This document shows positions 44,794 to 57,638 of a DNA stretch of 64,000 nt, piece after piece. Every line of letters begins with the position of its first letter. Position 1 is the first letter of the stretch. Where the stretch lies: positions 6,869,900-6,933,899 of the forward strand of contig CM049322.1 in NCBI GenBank assembly GCA_026874595.1. Direction: 5' to 3'. Source of the stretch: Sipunculus nudus (taxonomy: Eukaryota > Annelida > Sipuncula > Golfingiida > Sipunculidae). The notes under the pieces were generated by a model. That model made no database searches, was not told the origin of the DNA, and saw only the letters and a program-made list of their open reading frames with translations. Both the position numbers and the translations under genes were made by a program.

Positions 44794-47700
44794 AATGTCT
44801 CTATCTATATCTATTTTCATAGCTTTTTTTTCCCTTTCTAAATTATATATTTTTTTTGCATAGAGTATTTTGATAATCTTATGTGACCAGTCAGATGTGC
44901 AATGTTCACACACAGCGACTCTTCAAAACGTGAGAATCTATTCATGAAATATTATAGACTGCCTTTCAATTTTGATAAAATAAGTAGGAAAACAGAGGTA
45001 ATGCTTGATTCCTTTGTTGAATCATTAACCGGACCCGGTGGCTCTTCGGGCGGCCATTTTCTCTTTTGATAGCTCTCGGTGTCTTTGAAGGGATATATTT
45101 CTCCAAGAAAGCTCTCATACTTCCTTGCGACTCAATGTTCCTCCCTTGAGAGCTCATAGGCATTGTAGAAGTGTTATTTTAACCGACACTTTCCTAGTAT
45201 TTTATGAGACAGAGACTTAGAATCACATATTGAAGCTCTGTCCAGGAACGTCCATCAGCTTGCTAATATGACACTGGGATGTGTTGATCTTCTTTACTTT
45301 CTTGTTTTTATCCAGTCTTTTCTAAAAATAGCAGAACCAGGTCAGACCAGGAGTGTTGGACTGGTGATGATCTTGTATATTTGTCGTGGACCAATAGAAC
45401 CCTAGGTGTTCTCATCCCGCGCATATTGACATGGGCCATGTATGAACTTCAAACATTAACTGCTTTACATTCCGTGGCGAGTTTTCCTGGAATGCTGCTG
45501 AAAACGCGGTGCATTCCAAGAGCTTTATGTCAATCTTCATTATACCAATGGTTGCCTTTGAATAACAAGAGCACAGCAAATGGTGCGCAATACTCCCTTT
45601 GCATATTCTGTGGCCTCTGACCTCTCAAAATAAGTGTGATTTGAGAACATGTATTGGTTAATACTCTTTATGAGTTATATGACCATCCATTAGATTGTGG
45701 GTAAGTTTAGATGGTGCCATCGCAGTGTGGTAACCTCTGACCTTAATTACTAAGCATGGGTTTTACTAGAAATACAACTTAGGTGAGATATTATACTGAT
45801 AAATATTTTCTTTAATCAAAATCCTTTCTTAGGATATATTCCTTTTACGTTATCGAGGGAGCACCACGAATTGCCCTGTACAAAGTCGCCTGGCTTTAAA
45901 TTGATGTCAATAAACTTGTTTATCACTATATCCATGACTATCTTAAGTGGCTTAATAAATTTCTTCCTTAAGACAAATAAATTCAACCAACTGAATGTTA
46001 ATTGTAATTTCATCGTTTATATATTTTTATATGTATATTGTGGTGGCCACATTGGAAAGAACCCCCCTGGTCTATTTTTTCACGATCCTTATTCTAGAAG
46101 TCGTTTGTATTCAAAAATATACTAGTTATGGATTTGTTGAAGGCTGGGATTACTTGTCATAACCATCTAACTTCAATGTCGGAAATCACCAGATTCAAGA
46201 AAAAAGCCGCCTTTTTAATACATTAAACGTACTTGATATTACTTAGTTCATATATTACATACCACAACAAGAATGCGTGTATATTTATTGCCTTGAAACA
46301 AAAAATAACTCTTTCCCAACATGCTTCAATGGCCTCTATCTGCAGTATTTATACCTACACAATATTTTTTTCAAAGTTACTTTCTAAAGATATTATATCA
46401 ACCCTGTCCGTATGCGTTGGTCATGGATTCATTAAAATTTCCCTCGACTATCTAGAACCTTCATCTCAAGAATAAAGATTCTTCGGATACTAAGTGTTAT
46501 TTTCTCTTTTATATATATATTTAGGCAAACGTTTTCTTCAAACAGCCTATGATGAGTTTTACGTGAGATATTACGTCTTGCTAAAACACCCACTGTTTCT
46601 CTTCAAACGATTTGTGTAAAATTCACTAAATGATGTGGAGCAACTTTGCAGCACTCATTTTAAATGGGATATATATAGTGGTATGCAATAATATCTCAAA
46701 AATCAACTTTTCATTTTTGGAGAGCTGAAAAGCACGTCTGCTTCCCTCAAAATTGGGTTTAAACATTTGATCATTTTCACATGTTTACTTTGCTCGGTGT
46801 TTGCCTCTCCGGACGTCTTTCTTTTCTATCTTTCTTTTAACTTCCGCCCCTTTGGTCATTTATTTTGGTTGTTGTATGCACTTTGCAGGCAGCACTTTTA
46901 CTGTAATCAATCTTAAAGTAATGGGACAAGTAAATTTCCTTCCTGTGTCAAAGCTTCTTGTTTTGTTTTCTCAAAACGCTCATCGTTCTCCCATTCCCTA
47001 TATCATGGTGTGACAAACGTTGCTTGCCCATGTGTTCTTTGTCACTATGTTTGTCTGTTTATGTGTGGCTGTCAAAATCGCCTACTTCCTTGATGATTTA
47101 TCTGACATTAAACACACCACCTGTCACAATTTTTCAGCAACTGCTTTGAAACTTATCGAATTAGTATAAAGCCTTCCTATATGGATGTTTTGTTTTATTT
47201 GTAAAAAAATAAGTCAAATTCATAAAAAAAATGTCAAAATCTTTGTTTTGTCATATCATTGTGAAAAGTAATCTAAGCTAACTCACCATTGAATCATTTT
47301 ATTTGACTTTTCATTTCACATATCCTGTTGTGGGCAACGTTTTTGCAATTTTGTAATTGTTTTCAGTATACCTGTGTGTTCCGCAGTTGCCTGGTTGTTA
47401 TATCTGATTTGTTTCATTTTATATTAAACAGTTTTGCAGCGATTCTTTTGAAACCATGACGTAAGTATAAATCGTTCCAATATGGAAATTTATTCTTTCG
47501 AAAAAGATTATTCTAAGGTCTAGGTCAGCATAGCAGAAGATGTTATAATCAATCCTAGCGCTCAAGCTGGTAGGGTCAAGGACCCATTCCCTGTGCGATC
47601 TCTAAGCGGAATTTGAAAATGATAGTAGCCAAAATGGCCGAAAAAGTAAGAAAGAAGCAAATCCAGCCACTAACATCCGCATGGTGTGAAGATAGAAGGT

Positions 47701-48095
47701 CATGGAGTTTGGAGAGCATCATAATCCACAAATGCAACTTTAGAAGCCCGATTATCCGTCAAACGGAGGGACATCTCGGACAACGCCCAACAGAAAAACT
47801 CCACGGAGACTCTGGAAACGTATCTAGAAACTGGTCTCGTCATCAGTATGGAGGTAAAAAATCCTCAAATCCTTCGTCATATATCTTTTAGGAAAAATGA
47901 TCACATGCGCCGCAAATTTATCTTACTTTATTCGCCGTTCGGTTCACCATGTCATCGTGATTATCATTTTTTTCATTTTGTCAGAACATGTCTGGTTGTC
48001 TGTGGTTGTCAATTTCGTATACGGCCTTGTTGATTTGTCTGATATTTAGCAGTCTACTGGCCATAATTTTAAATCAATTGCCTGGTCACTTACAT

Positions 48096-48098
<3 letters not shown>

Positions 48099-48150
<52 letters not shown>
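48099..48150. repeat. (AT)n microsatellite in array unit 1
   Basis: It sits at the same place as in units 2 to 5, directly after cctggtcacttacatt. Run lengths differ between units. Confidence 0.95.
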
Positions 48151-48151
<1 letters not shown>

Positions 48152-48550
48152 ATTCCTGTATGAGAGTATTTTTGTATGATGAATATGGGTCCAACGTCAT
48201 GATTAAGGTTATAAAAAACCTTAACATCATTCTCTTCTCATATTTTTGCCAATAATGATCAATCACACCACCATTCTTCATGTTTTCATGGCATTTTTCA
48301 TATTACTGTTTCCTTTTAGTTTGGACACCATGGTTATGGTTGTTGGAAATAATTTCGTGGAATTTTAAATTATTAACTCTATCTGTTTATATGGTTGTTC
48401 TTTGCAATCCATATTCCACAATCTTACAGCAGTCCTTCTAATTCTGAGAGAATAGGTTCAAGCCTATAATTACAAACGGTTTCTTGATTTCAATCAAAAG
48501 AGGTCAGATATCAACTTCAAAGTCGCATAATAATTAATAGAGTTTGTGTT

Positions 48551-48860
48551 AAAAAATCAGATAAAACAACTAGGCAACTGCGAAACACACAGATACACTG
48601 GAAACAGTTACAAAATTGCAAATACGTTGCCAACAACAGGATATTTGAAAGGAAAAGACAAATAAAATTAGGTGGGTTGGTTTAGATTATTTTTTCATAA
48701 TGATACGAAAAAAACAAGTTTTTTTGAGATTTTTGATGAATTTGACATATTTTGTTTATAGATAAAACAAAACTACCGTAAGGGAAGGCTTGATACTAGA
48801 TGGATAACTTTCAAAGCAGTTGCTGCAAAATTGTGACAGGTACATTGCTTTAATAAAAAA
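48551..48860 (-). mobile_element. Inverted ~310-bp monomer insertion with 15-bp target duplication
   Basis: The reverse complement of this segment reads through the same landmarks as 47,127-47,415 and its equivalents: caattttgcagcaactgctt, acggtagttttgttttatct, atgtcaaattcatc, tcctgttgt, gcaattttgtaactgtttcc and ttgcctagttgttttatctg. It therefore lies in the opposite orientation to the array. It is flanked by direct repeats aatagagtttgtgtt (48,536-48,550) and aatagagtatgtgtt (48,861-48,875), 14 of 15 identical. Units 3 (~53,457) and 5 (~58,020) carry the same site with only one copy and no insert. An A-rich stretch taataaaaaa sits immediately before the right flank. Confidence 0.85.
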
Positions 48861-49834
48861 AATAGAGTATGTGTTGATAAAGTTCTAGAAAGGATAAACC
48901 TTACAAAATATTATGCCTGATTCTACCTATCTGGCAATCTATGGTTATGTGTATGGGGTATGTTTGGCTCAACCCTTTGTTCAGACTAGCGAAATGGCTA
49001 CCAGGGGGTGTTCCACCTAAAAGTATGCCTCTATAACCTGTTTTGTCCACGTTTCACCTGTCGGCAAGCGAAGGTGCTTGCTGGAAATCTTCGATGTTAG
49101 TATTCCTGTTGGTTATTCATATATGTTATTTATCTGTCGGTCTGTTTGTTTATCTCGTTGACTGCACTCTACTGACAACATTTGTTTTAGCAGTCACTTT
49201 GAAACTTACACAGTCGATTGAAAATCAAAACTGCTGAAAGCGTGGTCATTCTTAGTTAAGTTCGGTGAAAAGTCAAGGTCACAAAAAAAACCTCAGCATT
49301 TTATTTTCCCTATACCTTGGTTCAAACCGAACATATCTACACAAACTGAAGTTCATTTTATTTATCTATTAATTTCCCATTACGTTATGTAGCCAACTGT
49401 CCTCAACATTGAGCCATGTTGTCAGTATGCCGGTTTGTTTGTTTCTTTATGTAGTCAATTTCGCCTGTTGCCTTTATTTGTATCATCAACGGCAATCAAA
49501 AGATCACATTATTGCAGGAATTGTCTTGCTTCAAGTAAAGCTGTCATATGTCTATAATAGCTTGGGGCATTATGTTTATCTTCCCAAGGTCATAGTCAAA
49601 GACACTGACAAATCTCAAAACAGTATTTTCTTCATGTCTTTGTCAAAATCATTAATACCCACATACACTGTACTTTTTTTTGCCTCTCCGTGGCCATTAT
49701 TGTGAGGTATTTTTTTCTTTATTTGTTGTCATAAATATGTTAACAATGTTATACCGAAATGCATGAAATATATAATTACTCTACTAAATTGGCCATTTTT
49801 TCTTAGTTTGAGAGGTCAAATTTTTTTTGCAGCG

Positions 49835-51150
49835 GACAGTCTATGATGAGTTTTACGTGAGATATTACATGTCTTGCCAAAACGCCCACAGTTTCTCGTG
49901 TAACAAGATTGTGTGGGAATTTACTAAATGGTGTGGAGCAACTTTGCGGCACTCGTTTTTAATGGGATACATATGATGGTATGCAAAACTATTTCAAAAT
50001 CAACTTTTCATTTTTCGACAGGTAAAAAGCATGTCTGATTTGCACAGAATTAGGGTTATACATTTGATCATTTTCCCATGTTTACTTTGCTGGGTGTTTG
50101 CGACTTCGTTCATCGTTCTCCCATTCCCTATATCATGGTGTGACAAACTTCACTTGCCTATGTGTTCTTTGTTACTATGTTTGTCTGTTTGTCTGTTGCT
50201 GTCAATTTCGCCTACTTCCTTGATGATTTATCTGACATTAAGCACTCTACCTATCACAATTTTGCAGCAATTGCTTTGAAATTTATCCATCTAGTATTGG
50301 GCATTCCCCTTTGGAAGTTTTGGTTTATCTGTAAAAAAAATATGTCAAATTCATCACAAATCTCAAAAACGTTGTTTTTTCATATCATTGTGAAAAATAA
50401 TCTCGGCCAACTCACCTAATTTTATTTGTCTTTTATTTATCCTGTTGTGGGCAACGTTTTTGCAATTTTGTAACTGTTTCCAGTGTATCTGTGTGTTCCG
50501 CAGTTGCCATGTTGTTTTATCTGATTTGTTTCATTTTTTATAAAACAGTTTTGCAGCGATTCCCTTGAAACCATGATGTTAGTATATATCGTTCTAATAT
50601 GGAATTTTATTCTTTTGAAGAAGATTGGTTTTAGTCTAGGTCAGCATACCAGACGTTTTATAAACATTTTGATAATGTTGGTGGCCAAAATGGTCAAAAG
50701 GAAAGGAAAAAGCAAATCCAGCCACCAACATCCGCACGGTTTGAAGATAGAAGGACGTGGAGTCTGGAGAGCATCATAATCCACAAATGCAAATTAAGAA
50801 GCCCGATTATCCGTCAAAGGGGGCATCTCGGACAACGCCCAACAGAAAAACTCCACGGAGACTCTCGAAACGTATCTCAAAACTGGTCTCGTCATTAAGA
50901 TGGATGTAAAAAATCCTTAAAATCCTTCGTCCTATACCTTTTATGAAAAATGATCACGTTGGCCGCCAATTTATCTTACTTTATTCGTCGTTCGGTTCCC
51001 CATATCATCGTGATTACCATTTTTTCATTTTGTCAGAACATCTGTCTGTTTGTCTGTGGTTGTCAATTTCGTATACCGCCTTGTTGACTTGTCTGATATT
51101 AAGCACTCTACTGGCCATAATTTTATATCAATTGCCTGGTCACTTACATT

Positions 51151-51194
<44 letters not shown>

Positions 51195-51464
51195 TTCGTA
51201 TATAAGAAAATTTTTGAATGATGAATATGGGTCCAAAATCAGGATTAAGGTTATAAAAAACCTTAACATCATTCTGTACTCATATTTTTGCCAATAATAA
51301 TCAATCAGACCATCATTCTTCATGTTTCCATGGCATTTTTCATATTACGGTTTCCTTTTACTTTGGACACCATCGTTATGGTAGTTGGAAATAATTTCGT
51401 GGAATTATAAATTATTAACTCTATCTGTTTGTATGGTTTTTTTAAGTAAGACAGTTCTTCTTTG
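49835..51464 (+). repeat. Array unit 2 (short type)
   Basis: The front part has a deletion of roughly 170 bases around 50,100 compared with unit 1. The TA run is at 51,154-51,191 and the hairpin at 51,245-51,266. Module C is absent; sequence passes directly into unit 3. Confidence 0.9.
51154..51191. repeat. (AT)n microsatellite in array unit 2
   Basis: Homologous in position to the runs in units 1, 3, 4 and 5. Confidence 0.95.
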
Positions 51465-53012
51465 CAGCAGACAGTCTATGATGTTTTATGTGAGATATTA
51501 GATGTCTTGCCAAAACGCCCACAGTTTCTCGTCTAACAAGATTGTGTGGGAATTCACTAAATGATGTGGAGCAACTTTGAAGCACTCGACTTGAATGGGA
51601 TACATATGATGGTATGCAATAATATCTCAAAAATCAACTTCATTTTCGCCAGCTAAAAAGCATATCTACTTCCTACAGAAACTGGATTATACATGTGATC
51701 CTTTTCCCATGTTTACTTTGCTTGGTGTTTGCCTCTACGGACGTCTTTCTTTTCTCTCTTTCACTTAACTACTGCCCCTGTTTGTCATTTAGTTTGGTTG
51801 TTGTATGCAGTATACAGGCAGCACTTTTACTGTAATCAGTCTTAAACTAATGGGACAAGCACATTTCCTTCCTATGCCAAAGATTCTTGTTTTGTTTTCT
51901 AAAAACGCTCATCGTTCTCCAATTCCCTATATCATGGTGTGACAAACGTAAATTGCCTATGTGTTCTTTGTCACTATGTTTGTCTGTTTGTCTGTGGCTG
52001 TCAATTTCGCCTACTTCCTTGATGATTTATCTGGCATTAAGCACTCTACCTGTCACAATGTTGCAGCAATTGATTTAAAAATTATCAATCTAGTATTGGG
52101 CATTCCCCTTTGGAAGTTTTGGTTTATCTGTAAAACAAATATGTCAAATTCATCACAAATCTCGAAAACGTTTTTTCATATCATTGTCAAAAATAATCTA
52201 GGCCAACTCACCTAATTTTATTTGTCTTTTATTTCACATATCCTGTTGTGGGCAACGTTTTGCAATTTTGTAACTGTTTTCGGTATATCTGTATATTCCA
52301 CTGTTGAATAGTTGTTTTGTCTGATTTGTTTCATTTTATATAAAAAGTTTTGGAGCGATTCCTATGAAACCTTGACGTTAGTATATATCGTTCTAATGTG
52401 GAAATTCATTCTTTTGAAGACGATTGTTTTTAGGTCTAGGTCATCATACCAGACGTTTTATAAACCCTCCATGCGCTCAGGCTGGTAGGGTCAAGGACCC
52501 ACTCCCTGGGCGCTCCCTAGGCCTAATTGTGTTTGTAGCCAAAATGGCCAAAAGACAAGAAAAAAGCAAATCCATCAACCAACATCCGTATGGTGTGAAG
52601 ATATAAGGCCGTAGAGTCTGGAGAGCATCATAATCCACAAATGCAAACTTAGAAGCCCGATTATCCGTCAAACGCAGGGACATCTCGGACAACGCCCAAC
52701 AGAAAAACTCCATGGAGACTCTCGAAACGTATCTCAAAACTGGTCTCGTCATTAGAATGGATGTAAAAAATCCTTAAAATCTTTCGTCCTATACCTTTTA
52801 TGAAAGATGATCACGTGGGCCGCAAATTTATCTTACTTTATTCGCCGTTCAGTTCCCCATATCATCGTGATTAACATTTTTTTTTCATTTTGTCAGAACA
52901 TCTGTCTGTTTGTCTGTGGTTGTCAATTTCGTATACCGCCTTGTTGACTTGTCTGATATTAAGCACTCTACTGGCCATAATTTTAATCAATTGCCTGGTC
53001 ACTTACATTAAA

Positions 53013-53075
<63 letters not shown>

Positions 53076-54284
53076 CCTATATAAGAGAATTTTTGTGTGA
53101 TGAATATGGGTCGAAAGTCAGGATTAAGGTTATAAAAAACCTTAACATCATTCTCTACTCATATTTTTGCCAATAATAATCAATCACACCACCATTCTTC
53201 ATGTTTTCATGGCATTTTTCATATTACTGTTTCCTTTTACTTTGGACACCATGGTTATGGTTGTTTGAAAAATAATTTCGTGGAATTATAAATTATTAAC
53301 TCTGTTTGTATGGTTGTTCTTCGCAATCCATATTCCACAATCTTACAGCAGTCCTTCTAATTCTGAGAGAATAGGTTCAAGACTATAATTACAAACGGTT
53401 TCTTGATTTTAATCAAAAGAGGTCAGATATCGATTTGAAAATCGCATAATAATAAATAGAGCTTGTGTTGTTAAAGTTCTAGAAAGGATAAACCTTACAC
53501 AATATTATGCCTTATGTGTTTGCTGGAAATCTTCAATGTTAGTGTTCCTGTTGGTTATTCATATATGTTTTTTATCTGTCAGTCTTTGTTTATCTCGTTG
53601 ACTGCACTCTACTGACAACATTTGTTTTAGCAGTCACTTTGAAACTTACACAGTCGATTGAAAATCAAAACGGGTGAAAGCGTGGTCATTCTTAGTCAAG
53701 TTTGGTGAAAGGTCAAGGTCACAAAAAAAAACCTCAGCATTTTATTTTCCGTATACCTTGGTTCAAACCGAACATATCTACACAAACTGAAGTTCATTTT
53801 ATTTATCTATCAATTTCCCATTACGTTATGTAGCCAACTGTCCTTCACATTGAGCCATGTTGTCAGTATGCCGGTTTGTTTGTTTCTTTATGTAGTCAAT
53901 TTCGCCTGTTGGCTTTTTTTGTATCATCAACGGCAATCAAAAGATGACATTATTGCAGGAATTATATTGCTTCAAGTAAAGCTGTCATATGTCTATAATA
54001 GCTTGGGGCATTATGTTTATCTTCCCAAGGCCATAGTCAAAGACACTGACAAATCTCAAAACAGTATTTTCTTCATGTCTTTGTCAAAATCATTAATACC
54101 CACATACACTGTACTTTTTTTTTGCCTCTCCGTGGCCACTATTGTGAGGTATTTTTTTTTCTTTATTTGATGTCATTATTATGTTAACAATGTTATACCG
54201 AAATGCATGAAATATATAAATACTCTACTAAATTGGCCATTTTTTCTTAGATTGAGAGGTCAATTTTTTTTTTGCAGCGGACAG
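51465..54284 (+). repeat. Array unit 3 (long type)
   Basis: Full front part, TA run at 53,013-53,070, hairpin at 53,124-53,145, module C at ~53,465-54,284. The start of module C is shortened relative to units 1 and 5: the ggcaagcgaaggtgc part is missing. Nearly identical to unit 5 through most of its length. Confidence 0.9.
53013..53070. repeat. (AT)n microsatellite in array unit 3
   Basis: Homologous in position to the other unit runs. It begins atatgtatata, as in units 4 and 5. Confidence 0.95.
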
Positions 54285-55715
54285 TCTATGATGAGTTTTA
54301 CGTGAGATATTACATGTCTTGCCAAAACGCCCACAGTTTCTCGTGTAACAAGATTGTGTGGGAATTTACTAAATGGTGTGGAGCAACTTTGCGGCACTCG
54401 TTTTTAATGGGATACATATGATGGTATGCAAAACTATTTCAAAATCAACTTTTCATTTTTCGACAGGTAAAAAGCGTGTCTGATTTGCACAGAATTAGGG
54501 TTATACATTTGATCATTTTCCCATGTTTACTTTGCTGGGTGTTAGCGACTAACGTCTTTCTTTTCCCTCTTTTTTTTTAACTTCTGCCCCCTTGTTTTCT
54601 CAAAACGCTCATCGTTCTCCCATTCCCTATATCATGGTGTGACAAACGTTACTTGCCTATGTGTTCTTTGTCACTATATTTGTCTGTTTGTCTGTGGCTG
54701 TCAATTTCGACTACTTCCTTGATGATTCATCTGACATTTAGCAATCTACCTGTCACAATTTTGCAGCAACTGCTTTGAAAGTTATCCATCTAGTATAAAG
54801 CATTCCCTTACGGTAGTTTTGTTTTATCTAGAAACAAAATATGTCAAATTCATCACAAATCTCGAAAACATTGTTTTTTCATATCATTGTGAAAAATAAT
54901 CTCGGCCAACTCACCTAATTTCATTTGTCATATATTTCACATATCTTGTTGTGGGCAACGTTTTTGCAATTTTGTAACTGTTTCCAGTGTATCTGTGTGT
55001 TCCACAGTTGCCGAGTTGTTTTATCTGATTTGTTTCATTTTTTATAAAACAGTTTTGCAGCGATTCCCTTGAAACCATGATGTTAGTATATATCGTTCTA
55101 ATATGGAATTTTATTCTTTTGAAGAAGATTGGTTTTAGTCTAGGTCAGCATACCAGACGTTTTATAAACCCTCCATGCGCTCATGCGTGTAGGGTCAAGG
55201 ACCCACTCCCTGTCGCTCCCTAGGCGTAATTTTGATAATGTTGGTGGCCAAAATGGCCAAAAGGAAAGAAAAAAGCAAATCCAGCCACCAACATCCGCAT
55301 GGTTTTGAAGATATAAGGCCGTGGAGTCTGGAGAGCATCATAATCCACAAATGCAAATTTAGAAGCCCGATTATCCGTCAAAGGGGGCATCTCGGACAAC
55401 GCCCAACAGAAAAACTCCACGGAGACTCTCGAAACGTATCTCAAAACTGGTCTCGTCATTAGGATGGATGTAAAAAATCCTTAAAATCCTTCGTCCTATA
55501 CCTTTTATGAAAAATGATCACGTGCGCCGCCAATTTATCTTACTTTATTCGTCGTTCGGTTCCCCATATCATCGTGATTACCATTTTATATTTTGTCAGA
55601 ACATCTGTCTGTTTGTCTGTGGTTGTCAATTTCGTATACCGCCTTGTTGACTTGTCTGATATTAAGCACTCTACTGGCCATAATTTTAATCAATTGCCTG
55701 GTCACTTACATTAAA

Positions 55716-55764
<49 letters not shown>

Positions 55765-56029
55765 CCTATATAAGAGAATTTTTGTGTGATAAATATGGGT
55801 CGAAAGTCAGGATTAAGGTTATAAAAAACCTTAACATCATTCTGTACTCATATTTTTGCCAATAATAATCAATCACACCATCATTCTTCATGTTTTCATG
55901 GCACTTTTCATATTACGATTTCCTTTTACTTTGACACCATCGTTATGGTTGTTGGAAATAATTTCGTGGAATTATAAATTATTAACTCTATCTGTTTGTA
56001 TGGTTTTTTAAGTTTGACAGTTATTCTTT
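54285..56029 (+). repeat. Array unit 4 (short type)
   Basis: The front part has a deletion near 54,590 that differs in extent from that of unit 2. TA run at 55,718-55,760, hairpin at 55,813-55,834. No module C. Confidence 0.9.
55718..55760. repeat. (AT)n microsatellite in array unit 4
   Basis: Homologous in position to the other unit runs. Confidence 0.95.
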
Positions 56030-57575
56030 GCAGCAGACAGTCTATGATGAGTTTTACGTGAGATATTAGATGTCTTGCCAAAACGCCCACACTCTCTCGT
56101 CTAACAAGGTTGTGTGGGAATTCACTAAATGATGTGGAGCAACTTTGGAGCACTCGTTTTGAATGGGATACATATGATGGTATGCAATAATATCTCAAAA
56201 ATCAACTTCATTTTCGCCAGCTAAAAAGCATAACTACTTCCTACAGAAACTGGGTTATACATGTGATCATTTTCCCATGTTTACTTTGCTTGGTGTTTGC
56301 CTCTACGGACGTCTTTCTTTTCTCTCTTTCACTTAACTTCTGCCCGTTTTTGTCATTTAGTTTGGTTGTTGTATGCAGTATACAGGCAGCACTTTTACTG
56401 TAATCAGTCTTAAACTAATGGGACAAGCACATTTCCTTCCTCTGCCAAAGATTCTTGTTTTGTTTTCTAAAAACGCTCATCGTTCTCCCATTCCCTATAT
56501 CATGGTGTGACAAACGTCACTTGCCTATGTGTTCTTTGTCACTATGTTTGTCTGTTTGTCTGTGACTGTCAATTTAGCCTACTTCCTTGATGATTTATCT
56601 GGCATTAAGCACTCTACCTTTCATAATGTTGCAGCAATTGCTTTGAAAATTATCAATCTAGTATTGGGCATTCCCTTTCGGAAGTTTTGGTTTATCTGTA
56701 AAACAAATATGTCAAATTCATCACAAATCTCGAAAACGTTTTTTCATATCATTGTCAAAAATAATCTAGGCCAACTCACCTAATTTTATTTGTCTTTTAT
56801 TTCACATATCCTGTTGTGGGCAACGTTTTGCAATTTTGTAACTGTTTTCGGTATATCTGTATATTCCACTGTTGAATAGTTGTTTTGTCTGATTTGTTTC
56901 ATTTTATATAAAAAGTTTTGGAGCGATTCCTATGAAACCTTGACGTTAGTATATATCGTTCTAATATGGAAATTTATTCTTTTGAAGACGATTGGTTTTA
57001 GGTCTAGGTCATCATACCAGACGTTTTATAAACCCTCCATGCGCTCAGGCTGGTAGGGTCAAGGACCCACTCCCTGGGCGCTCCCTAGGCCTAATTGTGT
57101 TTGTAGCCAAAATGGCCAAAAGACAAGAAAGAAGCAAATCCATCAACCAAAATCCGTATGGTGTGAAGATATAAGGCCGTGGAGTCTGGAGAGCATCATC
57201 ATCCACAAATGCAAATTTAGAAGCCCGATTATCCGTCAAAGGGGGCATCTCGGACAACGCCCAACAGAAAAACTCCACAGAGACTCTCGAAACGTATCTC
57301 AAAACAGGTCTCGTCATTAGGATGGATGTAAAAAATCCTTAAAATCCTTCGTCCTATACCTTTTATGAAAAATGATCACGTGCGCCGCAAATTTATCTTA
57401 CTTTATTCGCCGTCCGGTTCCCCATATCATCGTGATTAACATTTTTTCATTTTGTCAGAACATCTGTCTGTTTGTCTGTGGTTGTCAATTTCGTATACTG
57501 CCTCGTTGACTTGTCTGATATTAAGCACTCTACTGGCCATAATTTTAAATCAATTGCCTGGTCACTTACATTAAA

Positions 57576-57638
<63 letters not shown>

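Larger units (their letters stand above)
43892..46534. other. Non-coding stretch with short duplications
   Basis: No recognisable gene. A 136-codon plus-strand frame at 44,453-44,863 and an 84-codon minus-strand frame at 44,215-43,961 have no family motifs. The first includes a duplicated segment, which argues against a real coding exon. Two local duplications are listed separately. Confidence 0.4.
46535..49834 (+). repeat. Array unit 1 (long type, with extra inverted monomer)
   Basis: It contains the long front part (47,013 gacaaacgt landmark), a (TA)n run at 48,099-48,150, the ttaaggtt/aaccttaa hairpin at 48,203-48,224, the inverted insertion at 48,551-48,860, and module C from 48,861. It is the most diverged unit, as expected at the edge of an array. 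Confidence 0.9.

Noticed and set aside
44453-44863. 136-codon hydrophobic frame as a membrane protein gene
   Set aside because: It contains two recent tandem duplications (44,598-44,645 and 44,719-44,793) and T-rich DNA; no family similarity.
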